From positions 118,239,329-118,303,328 of the forward strand of contig OX235271.1 of assembly GCA_944472155.2 (NCBI GenBank): a DNA stretch of 64,000 nt, written 5' to 3'. A program made the translations under genes and the position numbers. Below the pieces are notes generated by a model. The model had not been told where the DNA came from, searched no databases, and was given only the letters and a program-made list of their open reading frames with translations. This DNA is from Trichobilharzia szidati. Taxonomy: Eukaryota > Platyhelminthes > Trematoda > Strigeidida > Schistosomatidae. Of this stretch, positions 10,904 through 23,115 are shown piece by piece (within the stretch, counting starts at the first letter, position 1; each line of letters opens with the position of its first letter).

Positions 10904-11424
10904 TAACTTATAACTTACTTGATTCAAATTAAACATTGCAAACTTCTAATTCAGTTTCTAGAACTCTTTTTCATTTTTTCGATTTTTATGTGACAAAACA
11001 GTGTTCACTCTAAAATTGCATTTTTCGAATATGATCATTCCCGTAGAAAAGGCATGTGAATCATGTAAATGCTTAATTTATGTGAAGAAAATGTTATTAT
11101 TATTGTGAAAGGCCAATAAATCTGCAGAATCATCTAGCATGTTTATACAGGCAGCTTCGAAAATTTACGGGGATGAAGTCTTGCTTTTTAGGCCATGTTC
11201 TCACTAATCTTATCGGAGTGATGAAATCATGTGCAGATCCTAAATGCTCTTGGAGTAAATTGTTTGTCTCTATCTGACCTTCATGTTAAGTATGGCTGCC
11301 AGTCTACAGTGCATAGGTATTCTTACAGGCGTGTCAGTGACTCTTAGAAATACTTTGTGGGCATTTATTTTTGAACTCATGCTCGTAAAAATACTGAATA
11401 TTAACAGAGAAAAGACAAGAAGTT
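10904..11424. other. Gene-free AT-rich stretch
   Basis: Low-complexity AT-rich sequence without a recognisable coding region, RNA gene or element end. Short frames overlapping 11283-11555 run into the inverted repeat that follows and look like chance. Confidence 0.4.
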
Positions 11425-11915
11425 CAGTGAATGGTTTCTTCGACAAATTCATTTTCACAGCTGTACATTCGCAAATATACATGGTTATTTTTCATGTGTG
11501 TACATTGAATTTGTTGAACAGAAATACAATTATGCTAACAACTCTGCTGATTTGACTTCATTTTCCGCTGTTTGCTTGTTTTTTTCTAAATACTCAAAAC
11601 TCTTGTATTCCTTCAAAACTATATTTTATTTGGTTTTTATGTGCACTCTGAGCGCAATTCTTTCATCAAACTATTCATGTTTTTACGAAACTCTTCTTTA
11701 ACATTCGTTTGTGGCAACTCATCAATTTTGTTACCACCCTCTTGTATCTAAATCCAATTCCCCTGGAGGCCTTTTCGACTACGTAACTTCACTAATAACT
11801 GCTAATTGTATTTTCGATTGACAAATTTAATGTACATAGACACAAAACAACCACACATATTTGCGAATGTACAGCTGTGAAAATGAATCCACCGAAAAGA
11901 GACTCTTCGCTGGAC
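11425..11915. repeat. Short inverted-repeat element
   Basis: Bases ~11440-11485 (AAATTCATTTTCACAGCTGT then ACATTCGCAAATAT) recur in reverse complement at ~11858-11892. The outer part GAAAAGAGACTCTTCGCTG (11895-11915) resembles the terminal repeats of the PLE at 12219-13650. The ~360-bp interior is AT-rich and non-coding. I read this as a degenerate, non-autonomous element with PLE-like ends. Confidence 0.5.
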
Positions 11916-12218
11916 TACTGGGCTTCTCTGTGTTGATTTTCGAATGGAGATTTTTCACGAATTAAAATTTTGCATGTACTAAATAGTACTCTGTGGTCGC
12001 TGCCAGGATACTATTAACCTACTCGAAGAGTTGTGGGAATAAAAACGATGGTGAAAGCTAGTTTTGAATTCTTAGACAGCCCGATAGGATATTTCACGTT
12101 TTGTTGCCGGCCTTTTGTTTCCATAATGTTCAAAATTTCATCATACCGCTTCAGTGAGCAAAGTGATTGCTAGACTACGTTAGGCATATTAAAATCTAAT
12201 AATTCCCATTGTAGTATT
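11916..12218. other. Gene-free stretch
   Basis: I found no coding region, RNA gene or clear repeat end. Confidence 0.35.
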
Positions 12219-13650
12219 AAGAACACAGCGAAGAGACTCTTTTCAACGAATTTATTATCAAGCTGTACAATCGTATATATATGTTTTTTTAAAGAAATTA
12301 TATCCGGTGAGGGAATTAGGTCAAAGGTGTGAATACATGAAATAATAATAGTATGAAATGCAATTAAAATATTTGTGATTATAATCATAGTTTAATGTCA
12401 AGTGGCACAATAATTAATGTCGTATATAGAATAATACGTAAGGTGTATAGATTTTGGAAAGGGGTACATAATTATAAGATAAGTAGATGAATATAAAATG
12501 TTACATAACATGGTGTGAAATTTGATAATACAGAATTCAATATTGTAAAAATAAAAATATAAAAATTAATAATTTTGGGTTTAAAATGTCAAGTGGGTCA
12601 AGTGGAAAAGATTCAGAGTGAGAATAGTAATAATAATAATGATAATAATATTAATAATAATAATAGTAATAAGGGAAGAGTACATAGAATAACTAAATAT
12701 AATAAATAAATGTCTATCCCTCTCCGGCCAAGGCAGAAGTAGGGACTGTACATACTTCTTTAGTACACAAAGGTCTGGCTTAAAGTCATGAATTTCCAGG
12801 GCCTCGGCTGTCTTTAGATGTCTGTAACGAAGAAAACGCGGAAAGTTAGCATAGATTCTATATATGATCTTAAAATCATGATCAGGGTTGACAGAGTGGC
12901 AGAAGTCGATCAGGTGTTCCAAAATAGAGCTTCCCACACACCTCCTTTCTCCCTTATAAAACCAAGCTGGAATACGTTCTCGTATCCGTGTGGAAAGCGT
13001 CATCTGACTACGGCCAATGTACCTAGCTCCACAAGAGCAGGTGAACTGATAGATGCACATGGAGGTGGCCAGATGGGGGAGCTTATCTTTTACAGAGGTA
13101 GACAGCAAATTGCGGCAAGTGAACGTCATATGTAATTTCGCCACAAAGAACGTCTTACTGACTGATTTAGAGAGACGATTTTTGAGCATATCTGAAGCTT
13201 GATCACCTTTGAATTCCAAGTTCATGAATAAAGTTTTCTTTGGAACTGTGTCGGTGACCAGTTTAGACTGCTTTTCTTTCATGTTGCTGTCAATAAATCG
13301 GTTAGGGTAACCGTTTTCTGCCAGCGTGGCTTTTAAGAAGTCAAGTTCCAAGTCAACGGAATGAGAACTACAAATTTTCCTCATCCAAGAGCAAAGCAAA
13401 TGAATTAAATTCCTTTTCCTGGAGATAGGCACCCAACTGTAAAAATTAGCTAGTTGTCCGTTATAATCACAAATATTTTAATTGCATTTCATACTATTAT
13501 TATTTCATGTATTCACACCTTTGACCTAATTGCCTCACCGGATATAATTTCTTTAAAAAAACATATATATACGATTGTACAGCTTGATAATAAATTCGTT
13601 GAAAAGAGTCTCTTCGCTGAATATTGTGTTCTTAATATTAAAATCTTCAC
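12219..13650 (-). mobile_element. Penelope-like element with inverted ends, RT deleted
   Basis: The element is bounded by inverted repeats. About 12219-12390 (AAGAGACTCTTTTCAACGAA, then CAAGCTGTACAATCGTATAT) is the reverse complement of ~13463-13632. Between them lies the C-terminal half of a PLE protein on the minus strand. The polymerase half is absent: the frame starts right next to the 13454 repeat. A related single end is at 61800-61995. Confidence 0.8.
12581..13432 (-). pseudogene. PLE protein C-terminal half with GIY-YIG nuclease
   Basis: A 283-codon frame. Residues ~10-60 match the linker downstream of PLE reverse transcriptases ('FLKATLAENGYPNRFID'). From ~127 comes a GIY-YIG domain: 'CIYQFTCSCGARYIGRSQMT' with the paired Tyr/YIG element, and 'SSILEHLIDFCHSVN', where the usual metal-binding Glu region should lie. 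It ends in a simple Ile-rich tail from an AAT-repeat tract. In PLEs this nuclease nicks the target for integration. The RT is missing, so the copy cannot move by itself. The same family appears at 54606-55600 and 61305-61560. Confidence 0.85.
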
Positions 13651-13759
13651 ATGTAAGGATAAAAAGTGAGCACTGTAGGAGGGCGTACTCCATTATGTAT
13701 AAAATTTTATTTTGATAATATAGGAAGTGCAATTTTAGCCGCATGAGATACTGAATTGG

Positions 13760-14230
13760 CATAACCGAACATGTAAGGAGGCTTTATATCACTTTCAGCA
13801 ATTGAAAATGGCGGCTTATATATTCAACATAAAAGATTGGAATTGGTGTGAGAAAGCTTTAGAATAACTCATACTGAGTCGGCAGCTGTGATGAACTTTG
13901 GGTAGAAGCATCGTGTGGTCTCAATATCGGACCTGATATCAACAGTATATCCTCCCTCTCTTCAATGGTTTCTGTCAATCCTGAATAGGTAGTAGTTTTT
14001 AATAGAAATATCCTTGTCACAAATCTGATAAGTTCATATTTCGGTAATCTTAGTGAGGGACGAGTCGCAAACTACAGATAGTGTCGTGAGGCCAAACATT
14101 TTGTTAAGTAAGGAGCGAGCATTGATGAGACAGAATGAGAGAGAGTTGGGAATGACGGTGAAATCGCGCCTGTCTTTAAAATAGCTGTCCTCAAGCTTTA
14201 TGTTGTCTGGGGTAAGTTGTTTGATAAGTG
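13760..14230 (-). pseudogene. CR1-like endonuclease start, fragment
   Basis: On the minus strand, near 14145-14090, the peptide 'CLINARSLLNKM' is readable. This matches the 'LINARSVLNK' start of the endonuclease domain in the CR1-like ORF2s here (32600 and 25620). The rest is too decayed to follow. Confidence 0.55.
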
Positions 14231-14640
14231 ATTACACAGATGGTTGAACCTTGTGAAGTGTTCATAATATCGCGACTTGAATGCATCGCACTCCTTTCTT
14301 GAAACAGTTGGTTTGACATTATTTTGTGCAATTTGTGTCAATGCTGATTGTGAGATTTCGAAATGTCCTAGAAAATTTAGATTGAATGGAGGGGATGAGA
14401 ATATTTCAGGCATAGGTAAGTATTATTTAAATTACCTAAATTTGTTTTATGATAAAATTACATATTCGCTGTCTTTTTTGCTTTAGTTTGTGGGAACTAT
14501 CTACTAACTTGTCATTCAGAAAGGCACATTAAGAAATATAGAAGTATTGTCTCCGCATTAGCAGAAAATACAGGTATGTTTTGGATGGACCGAAAATACT
14601 TGGGAAAAAATGAAACCTGAAGTCATTTCCCCAATATTGC
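14231..14640 (-). repeat. CR1-type 3' UTR fragment (from about 14480)
   Basis: 14520-14640 contains the reverse complement of the CR1 3' UTR landmarks (AAGTATTGTC then GCATTA; CTTGGGAAAAAA). 14231-14480 holds two opposite short frames without a recognisable domain, and I assign no gene there. Confidence 0.45.
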
Positions 14641-14760
14641 AACTTCAGAGGCTGACGGTATTGACGTTCACGGATAGCCTTCAGCTAAACACGTCGACTT
14701 AAACAGTGAGAGTCAGCATTGAATGCTCAGTGGTGATTGCAGCTGCCTAGATCTAACGAA
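14641..14760 (+). repeat. Dispersed repeat, also at 43985-44085
   Basis: The stretch with CGACTTAAACAGTGAGAGTC is shared with 44031-44050, and the adjoining GACGGTATTGACGTTCAC with 43775-43792. It is non-coding and its family is unknown. Confidence 0.5.
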
Positions 14761-15280
14761 ACAAATCAGCCAGACTGAAATCATCTAAACCGAGCAAATT
14801 TCCTCAAGGTAAAGGTGGAGGCGCCACTTCAAACAGGGGATGTGCCATATCAACGCCCTGTGACGTCCACTTCTGATTTTAGCAATAAATGCTAGCAGGT
14901 CTACAAGATGTCTGCAGTTAGTTCCTACCTTGCTATTTTGAACTTCAGAGGGGCTGTCTGAGCTTTGAACGTGATAATATAACAGGGATTTCCGTGATAT
15001 TCACTATGTTGGTATAAACTCTACTAACTGAATGGAGCTGTTGATCCACCTCGTCAGTCTAAACTCCCCTCCTGAAGGTAGTTCTCATCTGTCTAGCCAA
15101 GGCAATATTCTGTTCAAGATTATCTCTTGATGTTAAGTGGTCATCCACGCAGAAATACCTCTCGATATGTATGAAAGCATATCAGATCTTTCGCCAGCAA
15201 GGTCTCGAGAGTTGAAAAGGTATTAAGCTGACACACCGAAATATGAATTTTTAAACTAGCATACAATTTGATTCTAAATC
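14761..15280. other. Gene-free stretch
   Basis: No coding sequence, RNA gene or recognisable repeat end was seen. Composition is slightly less AT-rich than the flanks. Confidence 0.35.
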
Positions 15281-16800
15281 TGAAAATTTTCGTTTTACGT
15301 TTCATATACGTGCTCCAATCAACGTTCGCATTACATTCTAGCTTGACCGCTGTATATTATTTCTTTGGCAGTGAGACTCGCGTTTCTCCAATTTCATAGT
15401 TGCAGCAAATATATCTTTCACTAATTAGTTATGGTGAGTCATACAAAAAAGCCACGAACTCAGTCACCTGTTAACCTGATGACTGACAGCACATATATGC
15501 TTGCAACAATGAGCAACACAGCCCTTGCGAAATATGGAAGTGAGACGCACAGCTTGCCAATACGCCTCGAGCATCGACCTGCCGTGTCACTACCATCTAC
15601 TGTGGCTGAAACTGAGGGCGAAACTTGCTGACAACCAGCAACAGCATCACCTCTACAAATTCAGCACCTGGCCCTGACATAAATCTCTTCACTTCACCCT
15701 ATGTACGTGTCACAAAACTTCAGATACCAAGTCCAGCTCCAACACTTACTTCAGAAATAGAACGACTTAAACTGTCTGTAGAAGAACTGAAGACTGAGAT
15801 GCGGGACATAAGGTGTAGAAAAGTTATGAATGCAGGATTTTCAGAAAATTTGGCCAACTTATCTGAACTATCAACACAGATTAGTGATATAAAATCACAG
15901 GTCTGTGAACTTGCCCCTCTGAACATCTTGACTAGGACCATAAACCCTGGCGAACTTGACAGGGAATCAGTAACTAATGATAAACTTCATCACAACAGAG
16001 GTTTTCAAAAGACTTGATACTAAACTAAGTGTGATTGTCTATAACATACCAGATAATAAGGGGTTGAAAAAGGTTCAAAGCATCTTACTTAGGGCGGCTA
16101 AAATGCTTAACTCTCAAACAAAATATCACAGGCTGAAGAAGAGTCAGCACGACCACTGCAGTCGTATACGCCTTCAGTTCGAAACTCTTATGCGGGCTAA
16201 AAAATTCACCAATACACAGCGTATCTTATTATAGGAAACGAGCTACAAACAAATAAAAGTTGTAGTGCATAAGAGAGTGTTTGAAAGGTGTGCTTACAAT
16301 CATTCACTAAAACTAATGCTAATGGAATATCCACACTTAATAGGCAGATTAACAAGTCATGGACATCAAAAGGTACCAACGATTTTTTATCCAACACATC
16401 CCTGTCAGTGACAATTAAACAGCTGGTGGGGATGTTAACTCTTCTGAACCCGTACCACTAATGTCGGCTCCCTATCGGGAAGAAAACAGACTTGGGCTAG
16501 TACACACGGAAATATTAATCACACCCAATGTCTGTACAAGCATAGGCCAAATAAGTACTCTGAACCAAGTCTCCAACCAACCCAAGCCTAGAACTACGTC
16601 ATCGTATAGTTTACCTAATAATCAAACCCATTACTCAGTAAAAGTTGGATAGTAACTCGACAGACATAGGTGAACATGGTACCCAAACTAGTTGCAACAC
16701 AGGGTTGTTATGCCACGCAGAAACAGTGAATGCCGACCCACACTTGAACCTTATAGACGAGCTTTAATACTTCAAACACTACTTCAAATCTTAACTCTAT
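15281..16800 (+). pseudogene. CR1-like ORF1 remnant
   Basis: The remnant starts at 15431 with 'VSHTKKPRTQSPVNLMT', matching the start of the 560-codon ORF1 at 32925-34607 ('VNQSKKQRTQSPVKLMT'). It continues in shifted frames with 'SEIERLKLSVEELKTEMRDI' (coiled-coil type) and 'LSVIVYNIPDNKGLKKVQ' (RRM-like region), then fades near 16800 where ORF2 should begin ('LIDEL'). At least three frame changes or stops make it non-functional. Confidence 0.8.
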
Positions 16801-17055
16801 TTAATAATAATATAATACACATATTTCACATAAAGTAGGCATTTACATGATTGACATACCGTTTGTACAGGCGTGATCATATTTGACAAGTGCAATTTGA
16901 AACGGAACACCGTTTTATGACATTAAAACTGGAAAGAGAGAATAAACCTCTAGAAGCTTTATTAGAATAGATTACAATATATTGGTTCAAATCTAAATTA
17001 TAATCTATAGGGTACTTATAGTCAGTCAAATTCATGTGGGAATTACGAAATTTTG
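16801..17055 (+). mobile_element. Gypsy 3' internal region remnant
   Basis: From ~16935 the sequence matches the reverse complement of 8960-8821. It directly precedes the LTR remnant, as it does in the other locus. Nothing recognisable lies at 16801-16934. Confidence 0.55.
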
Positions 17056-17334
17056 CGTTAATGGAAGGTAACGTAATGACATAAAAACCTGTATGATATC
17101 ACTAAACGAGCTTCCTATTTCCTACTTTTCAGAAAGGAACGCGGACGTGGCCCTGCTAGAGGAAGAAGAAGACCGGTTGTCGAAACTTGTTATAAATGAG
17201 GACAATTAATTTGTACCCGGGTATTTTGAGTCTTGCGTGGTGATAATAAAGACCTTTTCTCCCGCATCTTCGTGTTCTCCCTTCACTGATTGTGCCTGCC
17301 GTCTTTGAGTGTTACCGTAAGAATAGAGGTGGTA
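17056..17334 (+). repeat. Diverged Gypsy LTR
   Basis: It matches the minus-strand LTRs with many differences: CGTAATGACATAAAAACC for TGTAACGCAATAGAAACC, a shared TTTTTCAGAAAG-like tract, then GAAGAAGA-CGGTT and CTTGTTATAAATGA. It has no gag on either side. It forms the inner end of the right arm of the inverted duplication and is much older than the three 244-bp LTRs. Confidence 0.7.
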
Positions 17335-19222
17335 CACAGGTGCTAGAGCAAGACACACAGGATGCAGAGCTTACGATCATCATCATTTGATCAATTATTA
17401 GGAGTTCGAAAATTTATACAACTCCACAGTAGAGGGTAAGTACAGCATTATTTTGGTGTTAGCAGATACAACTGACCGACTTTGCGATGATAAACAGAAT
17501 TCAGAATGTAATTTGTTCCGTTGTTCATCGTGTGTGCTAACAAGGTTCAGAATAACGCCCAAGTAATACAGACGTAGATAGCAGCATTACTGTAAATTTG
17601 CAGTGCTCCAATGCAATAATTCCGAGAGGAAAAGAAAGAAGAAAACAGAAAGAGAGGTGCAGAGGCAGCCAGCAAATAATAATTTAACCAGACAATATGC
17701 AGTAACAGCAGGGTTTTTTCCTCCTTTCTGTTACTAATAATTTAGAGTCATTGAGTTTCATAGTGTTACATGCTAACAGTTAGTTCAAGTTTATGGTAGT
17801 AAACAACAACAAAAAATATAGAATAACAAATTTGAAAAGAAAGAACAAAACGAATAATGATTTTTACACCTATATAGGATAATGGGAATAGAAAGTGAAA
17901 AAGTTAAATCCAAACGCAAATTATGTAAAATATATAGAAGGGAAGAAAAACAAAAAGAATGATGATACTTATTTATGCTGTTGTTCTGATTTATACAGTT
18001 AGATGTCCTCCTGAAGTAGAGAAATCGTACCATGAGCTTGTTTTCAAAGAGTTTATACACAAGCTTTGTTATACAGGCAGCTTATCTTACTTTATTATTA
18101 CTTTTTTGAAGTCATTCACACTCAGGAACCTTAGCAATAGAGCTCATTCTCACAGATAAGGGTGGTTCTCTTAAGTCCCCACCATCATATCCGCTGAATA
18201 GCGGTCACCACCCTCCCACCTTTTAATCTGCTAGGCCCTGGCGAAATACTCCTCTTGCTTTTAGAAAAAGAATTTTTTATTGCTACGTGTCATATAGACA
18301 GGTTTTGCCTTCGCTAGCTAATTCAACGAAACTCATGGTATGAACGACTACTCTCAATCAACCGTTTTAAATATATCGTCCCGAACAGCATCTTAATATA
18401 TACATATGTACAATAAAATGTAAGGGAATCAGGGATTCGCAGTCCACTTCCTAGATTTTAGCTATAAACATATGAAACGAATGGGCAATATGAAATGGTA
18501 CGAGAAGAGTATGATACATAAAGGTACATAGTTATGTTTATATATGCATAGAAAGAGACAAGAGTTTATTATAATAGATGGTCCAGAAGGATTTGACTAG
18601 ACATGATTATAATGACAGAACAGTAAAATAAAATCCGTTAATATTTAAGACTCAGCGTAGTTAAGCTGATTTTTTAGACGATCCCGCGTAGGGCTGGAAA
18701 TTGCGTAGACGTAGATGGCATTTACTCACAACATTGGCTAGTCTCAGCCATATCCAGGTTGTTTACTACTCAACCCTGAGGTAGAACTCCTGCCACACAG
18801 AACTGCCCAAAATACAGTTTTGCCAGGGATATTCGCCATAATATTTGATTAATTTGACAGTCAGCAGCTGGGGTTAAATGGAGTTGAATGACTGAAAAGG
18901 TATGATATGAGGTGTAAGGGTAGTTCATGTAGATTCAGTGCAGCTTTCGTGGTATGTCAGGCTGTGCATTCCACTACAGGTTGGTATGAGAGGATTGCAG
19001 ATAACTTGAGATGGGGCTTGCTAAACAAATAATTGAATCAACTATAAAAGGAACTGAAAAGAATATTAGCGCAACGTTGATTATATTAAATAAGCATGAT
19101 AATACTGACTGTTTCTGTTAATGCGTTGAGTGAACAGAGCTGTTTAGGTAGATAAGTCAAATGGAAAAGAAACAAAATCACGAATTTTCAGCATGTGGCA
19201 AACTGTTTCAATACCGTTTTCA
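17335..19222 (-). repeat. Right arm of large inverted repeat
   Basis: Reverse complement of 2691-3972 plus 5644-6251, without the CR1 insertion carried by the left arm. Near 17900-17950 the sequence passes uninterrupted through the point corresponding to 3973/5643. 17770-18160 is AT-rich with chance frames, and no gene was found. Confidence 0.8.
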
Positions 19223-19229
19223 TCCCATA

Positions 19230-19930
19230 ACTTACAATTCCTTCGTGAATTGCGCATTGCCTTCACCAACGACGCAACCTGGATTACAGTTGTGAAATAT
19301 ATCTTTATACCAATAAAAAAGTATTGATTTATAATTCTTCACGAATGTAACTTATAACATAACTGATCTTGTCTGCAAAATAGCTTGCATTTCTTGAAAA
19401 CCCCCGTTTATAAGAAAATATAAACTACCATTATTATTAGTCTACCTTGAGTACTATTCACTTGTGATGTTACGAAGAAAATGCTGACAAAAGTATACAA
19501 GTGGATTACTTATTTTAAATTATTATCAAGAATAAGACTCGATGCCGTACACACCAAAGTTATATGGAGGAATTACTTCAAGCTTTATTTTTTTCCCAAG
19601 TATTTGTAATCCATCCAAAACATACTTGGGTATTTTTGTTAATGCGAAGACAATATTTCTATATTTCTTGATGTGCTCCATTGAATGACTAGTTATCATA
19701 TTGTTCTCATAGACAAAATGACTGCAACCTTATAATTTTACCATGAACCAAATCTATGTAATTTAAAGAATACTTATCCATGCCTGTACAATTGGTGTGT
19801 CCTACACAGGTAGGAAAAAATGTATTTTATTAAATTACTTTTATTAAATATGTTTATCAATCGTATATGTAATTTATCATATTGATGATGCCTGTAAACT
19901 GGCGTCCCTCATGTACAAAATGAGAATATA
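19230..19930 (+). repeat. CR1-type 3' UTR
   Basis: Non-coding. 19230-19510 is repeated in reverse complement at 41820-42110 (AACCTGGATTACAGTTGTGAA). 19490-19920 matches 290-660 and 39340-39650 in direct orientation. A TTTA run (19937-19956) follows. Confidence 0.65.
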
Positions 19931-20148
19931 CTATTATTTATTTATTTATTTATCATTCATAACTTTCACCAACTGTCAATATTATAAATATCCGATTGAA
20001 TTTTATGAGACAGATTTGTCGCATCCTGGGTGGTACTGTGATAAACCACTTTCAAGTCATCGGCATATAAGAAGGGTCTGCCATGCTCTATGAAATCACA
20101 GACGTCATTTAGGTATATAAGAAAGAAGAGAGGTCCAAGTACACTACC

Positions 20149-20640
20149 TTAAATCATGCCACTTGATATAGGAGTGGTACTGGAAAAAGTGTCTTTAATC
20201 TTAACAGACTGGGACCGACCACACACAAATGAATTACACCACTGTAAGAGATTGCCAGATATACCGTAAGTCCTAAGCTTTTTCAGGAGTAAATTATGAC
20301 ATACTTTATCGAAGGCCTTCTTTAGATCAATATACATAATGTGCGCAACGAATTTTTGGTCTGTAAGTCCAGTTATAAAATCCAATAGTTCTAAGTGACA
20401 AGTCATACATGACCTGGACTTTATAAAACCATGCTGAGAAGGTGTTATCAGGTTTTTAGTCAATAAGAAGTCAGTGATTTTGGTACTGATTATCTTCTCA
20501 AGTATCCTTGACAAGACAGACGTTATATTGATCGGCCTGTAATTCTTTACATCATATTTTGAGCCGGATTTAAATCTAGGAATAATATATGTCTGCTTCC
20601 ATTTGGAAGGATAAACTCCATTCATCAGGGACGCTGAGAA
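20149..20640 (-). pseudogene. CR1-like RT fragment
   Basis: A 158-codon frame spans the first RT motifs: 'YPSKWKQTYIIPRFKSGSKY', 'NYRPINITSVLSRILEKII', 'SQHGFIKSRSCMTCHLE', 'HIMYIDLKKAFDKVCHN' (motif A) and the start of motif B ('TTPISSGMI'). It ends at a stop before the catalytic ADD box. No endonuclease precedes it and no C-terminus follows. Confidence 0.8.
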
Positions 20641-21050
20641 TATCTTATTAATAATAGCTTTATTCCAAACAGTATTTGTGGTACAGGTATGGAATTTTCA
20701 GCGTGCATTACAATATTGCGTCTAATTACCTCATTAATTTTTATAAGATTTTAAAAATAAAATGCAACAACAAAAAGAAAAAAGAGAAATAAAAGAAATG
20801 AAAAAGAACAGCATTGCATTCACATATTTAAACAATGCACCACAGGATATGAAATATAAAATTAGTGTGTAATCGAATATGTGAGCAACAATATAACAGT
20901 AACAAAGAAAGGAGAACAAAAGCTAATGGGAACTATTTGTTAGAGTGCCGCAGTAAGTTGATCGTGTCATACCTAACAGTTTTCTCATCACATAACAGCT
21001 GTGCCAGATAAGGTATTGTGGAGTTTTTGTACTTGGTAGTCCTGACATAT
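20641..21050. other. Gene-free AT-rich stretch
   Basis: Purine-rich and AT-rich sequence with a chance 61-codon frame. A few residues of the same decayed RT copy may persist to ~20700. No other feature was seen. Confidence 0.35.
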
Positions 21051-21640
21051 AAATAAATAAATTTATTCTCATAGTACAGTACATGAGGGACGCCAGTTTA
21101 CAGGCATCATCAAGTTGTTACAGAAATAGAACCATATAATTCAATCACAATTTACAGGCAGTAGCAAGATATGCTTTACATGTTCGCTGGAGATTATACA
21201 TACACTTGATAAATGTTAATCCCAGTAGTATAGAACAGCCGTTTCACTGATATACAATCATTTCTGTGTAAAGTTGGAAAAATCTGCTGGATTGTCAGTG
21301 AGTGCAACACATCAGGAAATACAGAAGTATTGTCTTCGCATTAACAAAACAACCAGATCTTTGGTGGATGGATTATAAGTGCCTGGGAAAAAAATAAAGC
21401 TTGAAGTAAATATTCATACATAACTTTGTTGTGTGCAGAGTCCTCGAATTATAGTTCATTGATGTGTTATTTTGAAATCAGTGATGTGTTTATCTCATTT
21501 GATCTTCAATGTCATTGTTGGGAGTAAGTACATAAGCTTCGGACGCATTAATTAATGGATTTCTACTGCTTGTGGGTATTTTCTTAGCGTTAGGAAGCTT
21601 TATGAGTTTCAGCTGTTCAGGCAGGAGTTGAGAATGTTAA
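21051..21640 (-). repeat. CR1-type 3' UTR, reverse orientation
   Basis: 21061-21110 is the reverse complement of 19870-19930 (GATGCCTGTAAACTGGCGTC). 21300-21440 carries the reverse of the AAGTATTGTCTTCGCATTAA and CTTGAAGT landmarks. Non-coding. Confidence 0.6.
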
Positions 21641-22168
21641 ATACTCAGCAACATTATGGATATAAGTTCATCACATTATCTAAGGAAAGGTGGGTTGCAG
21701 TTGGTGAGGGATATATGTCGCCCAACGAGCGTTCATCTCTCCATGTGATGTTGTGGTGAGTTATACATTTTTCATGTTGTCGGTTTATGTCCATTTTATT
21801 CCACTTATTGTGTTGGGTAGTAGTTTTACAAACGAGATTTCTTGTCTGTTTGAGGATACGTATCTTAACCGGTAATGTTTTATCTAGAATTATAAATATA
21901 GGCAAAAAACAACAGGTGTAGTGTTTAAGTTTATACATTAAATGGACCTATAATTTTGGAGGCCCTCAGATAGGAACTAGAACTACTATCGTTTGCAAAC
22001 TCTTGTAGATTGTCATTAAGCACCTTTTTGAAGGAGGCCAATGTATTTGCTTGACGCATTTCCATTGGCAGTTTATTCCATATCTGTGCATACCTAATCA
22101 AGTAAAACTTTTGCCTGTTGGCTGTTTTACATTGTTCGATAGCTACTGTACCCTTAGTGTGTCTTAGT

Positions 22169-23115
22169 TTATAGCCTCCTATAGTTGCTTCTAGTTCTAC
22201 CAGATGAAATACATGGAGAGAGCTGCGTATAGAGAGGGTGTTCGGGATCTGACAATATAGAATTCGCTAGTTCCTTACATGACATTATATGTCTATCCAC
22301 AATGGTGTTAACCAGTTGGTTTAACGAAATCCCACTTCCCCTACTGAAAGCTTTTAGCGCCCTGCGCAGCAAACCAAAGTCTTTCTTAAGTAGTCCAGGA
22401 AAGATTAATAGGGAGCAGTAGAGAGGGATGGTTAGAATACAAGAGTTGACAAACTGGGAAGGCAAAGACTGCTTTATACCAGACTGCCTTAACTTCCTAA
22501 CGTAGAACGTTAAGCGAAACATCTTTCTAGTAACTAGCAAGATGTTAGAAGACCAGGAAAGATCGGAGGAAGTAATCAGTCCAAGGTACTTGACATTAGA
22601 TGTAGTTTGAACCTCTATGCCGTCAATGATAGTGGGACCATGTGAGCTAGCTAGTTGTTGTAGGTCACGTTTTCGTCTGAAAGTGAAATTTACTACCTGA
22701 CATTTAGACGGATTCAGCTTAAGACAGTTTGAAGAGGACCACTGACTGATTTCCGAGAGAAAGTTATTTAATTTGGAACAGTCTGACTGAGAGTTGACAG
22801 GCATGGAGACAGAGAGGTCATCAGCATACTTGACAAAAGTGGCTACATCAGAATGGGGCAAGTCACGTAAGAAAAAAGAAAACAGAAAAGGAGAAAGAGC
22901 AGCACCTTGAGGAACACCAGCTAAAGTAAGTGAGGTAGTGGAGGACATTCCATTGTAGACAGAGTACTGCTTCCTATCAGAAAAACAGGAATGCAACCAC
23001 TTATTTTCCAGCTCTCACTCTGTGTTGCGGCAAGCTTACTTAGCGAGAGAGACCTAGGAACAGAATCAAATGCAGACGTGTAATCAAGGAAGGCACACCC
23101 AACATATTTGGCTCC
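22169..23115 (-). pseudogene. Reverse transcriptase of the 21950-25340 element
   Basis: The 275-codon frame (22996-22169) covers motif B ('LAGVPQGAALSPFLFSFFL'), motif C ('FVKYADDLSVS', Asp pair intact), the thumb ('WSSSNCLKLNPSKCQVV') and 'VKYLGLITSSDLSW'. Upstream, near 23090-23050, motif A reads 'FLDYTSAFDSVPR' in another frame, so a frameshift separates A from B. The C-terminus ('SKGSG'-type region, 'SGRTRSNYRRL') looks natural. Confidence 0.8.

Noticed and set aside
12581..13432. GIY-YIG domain as a host nuclease gene
   Set aside because: It is flanked by inverted terminal repeats and its upstream region matches PLE linkers. No exon structure is visible.
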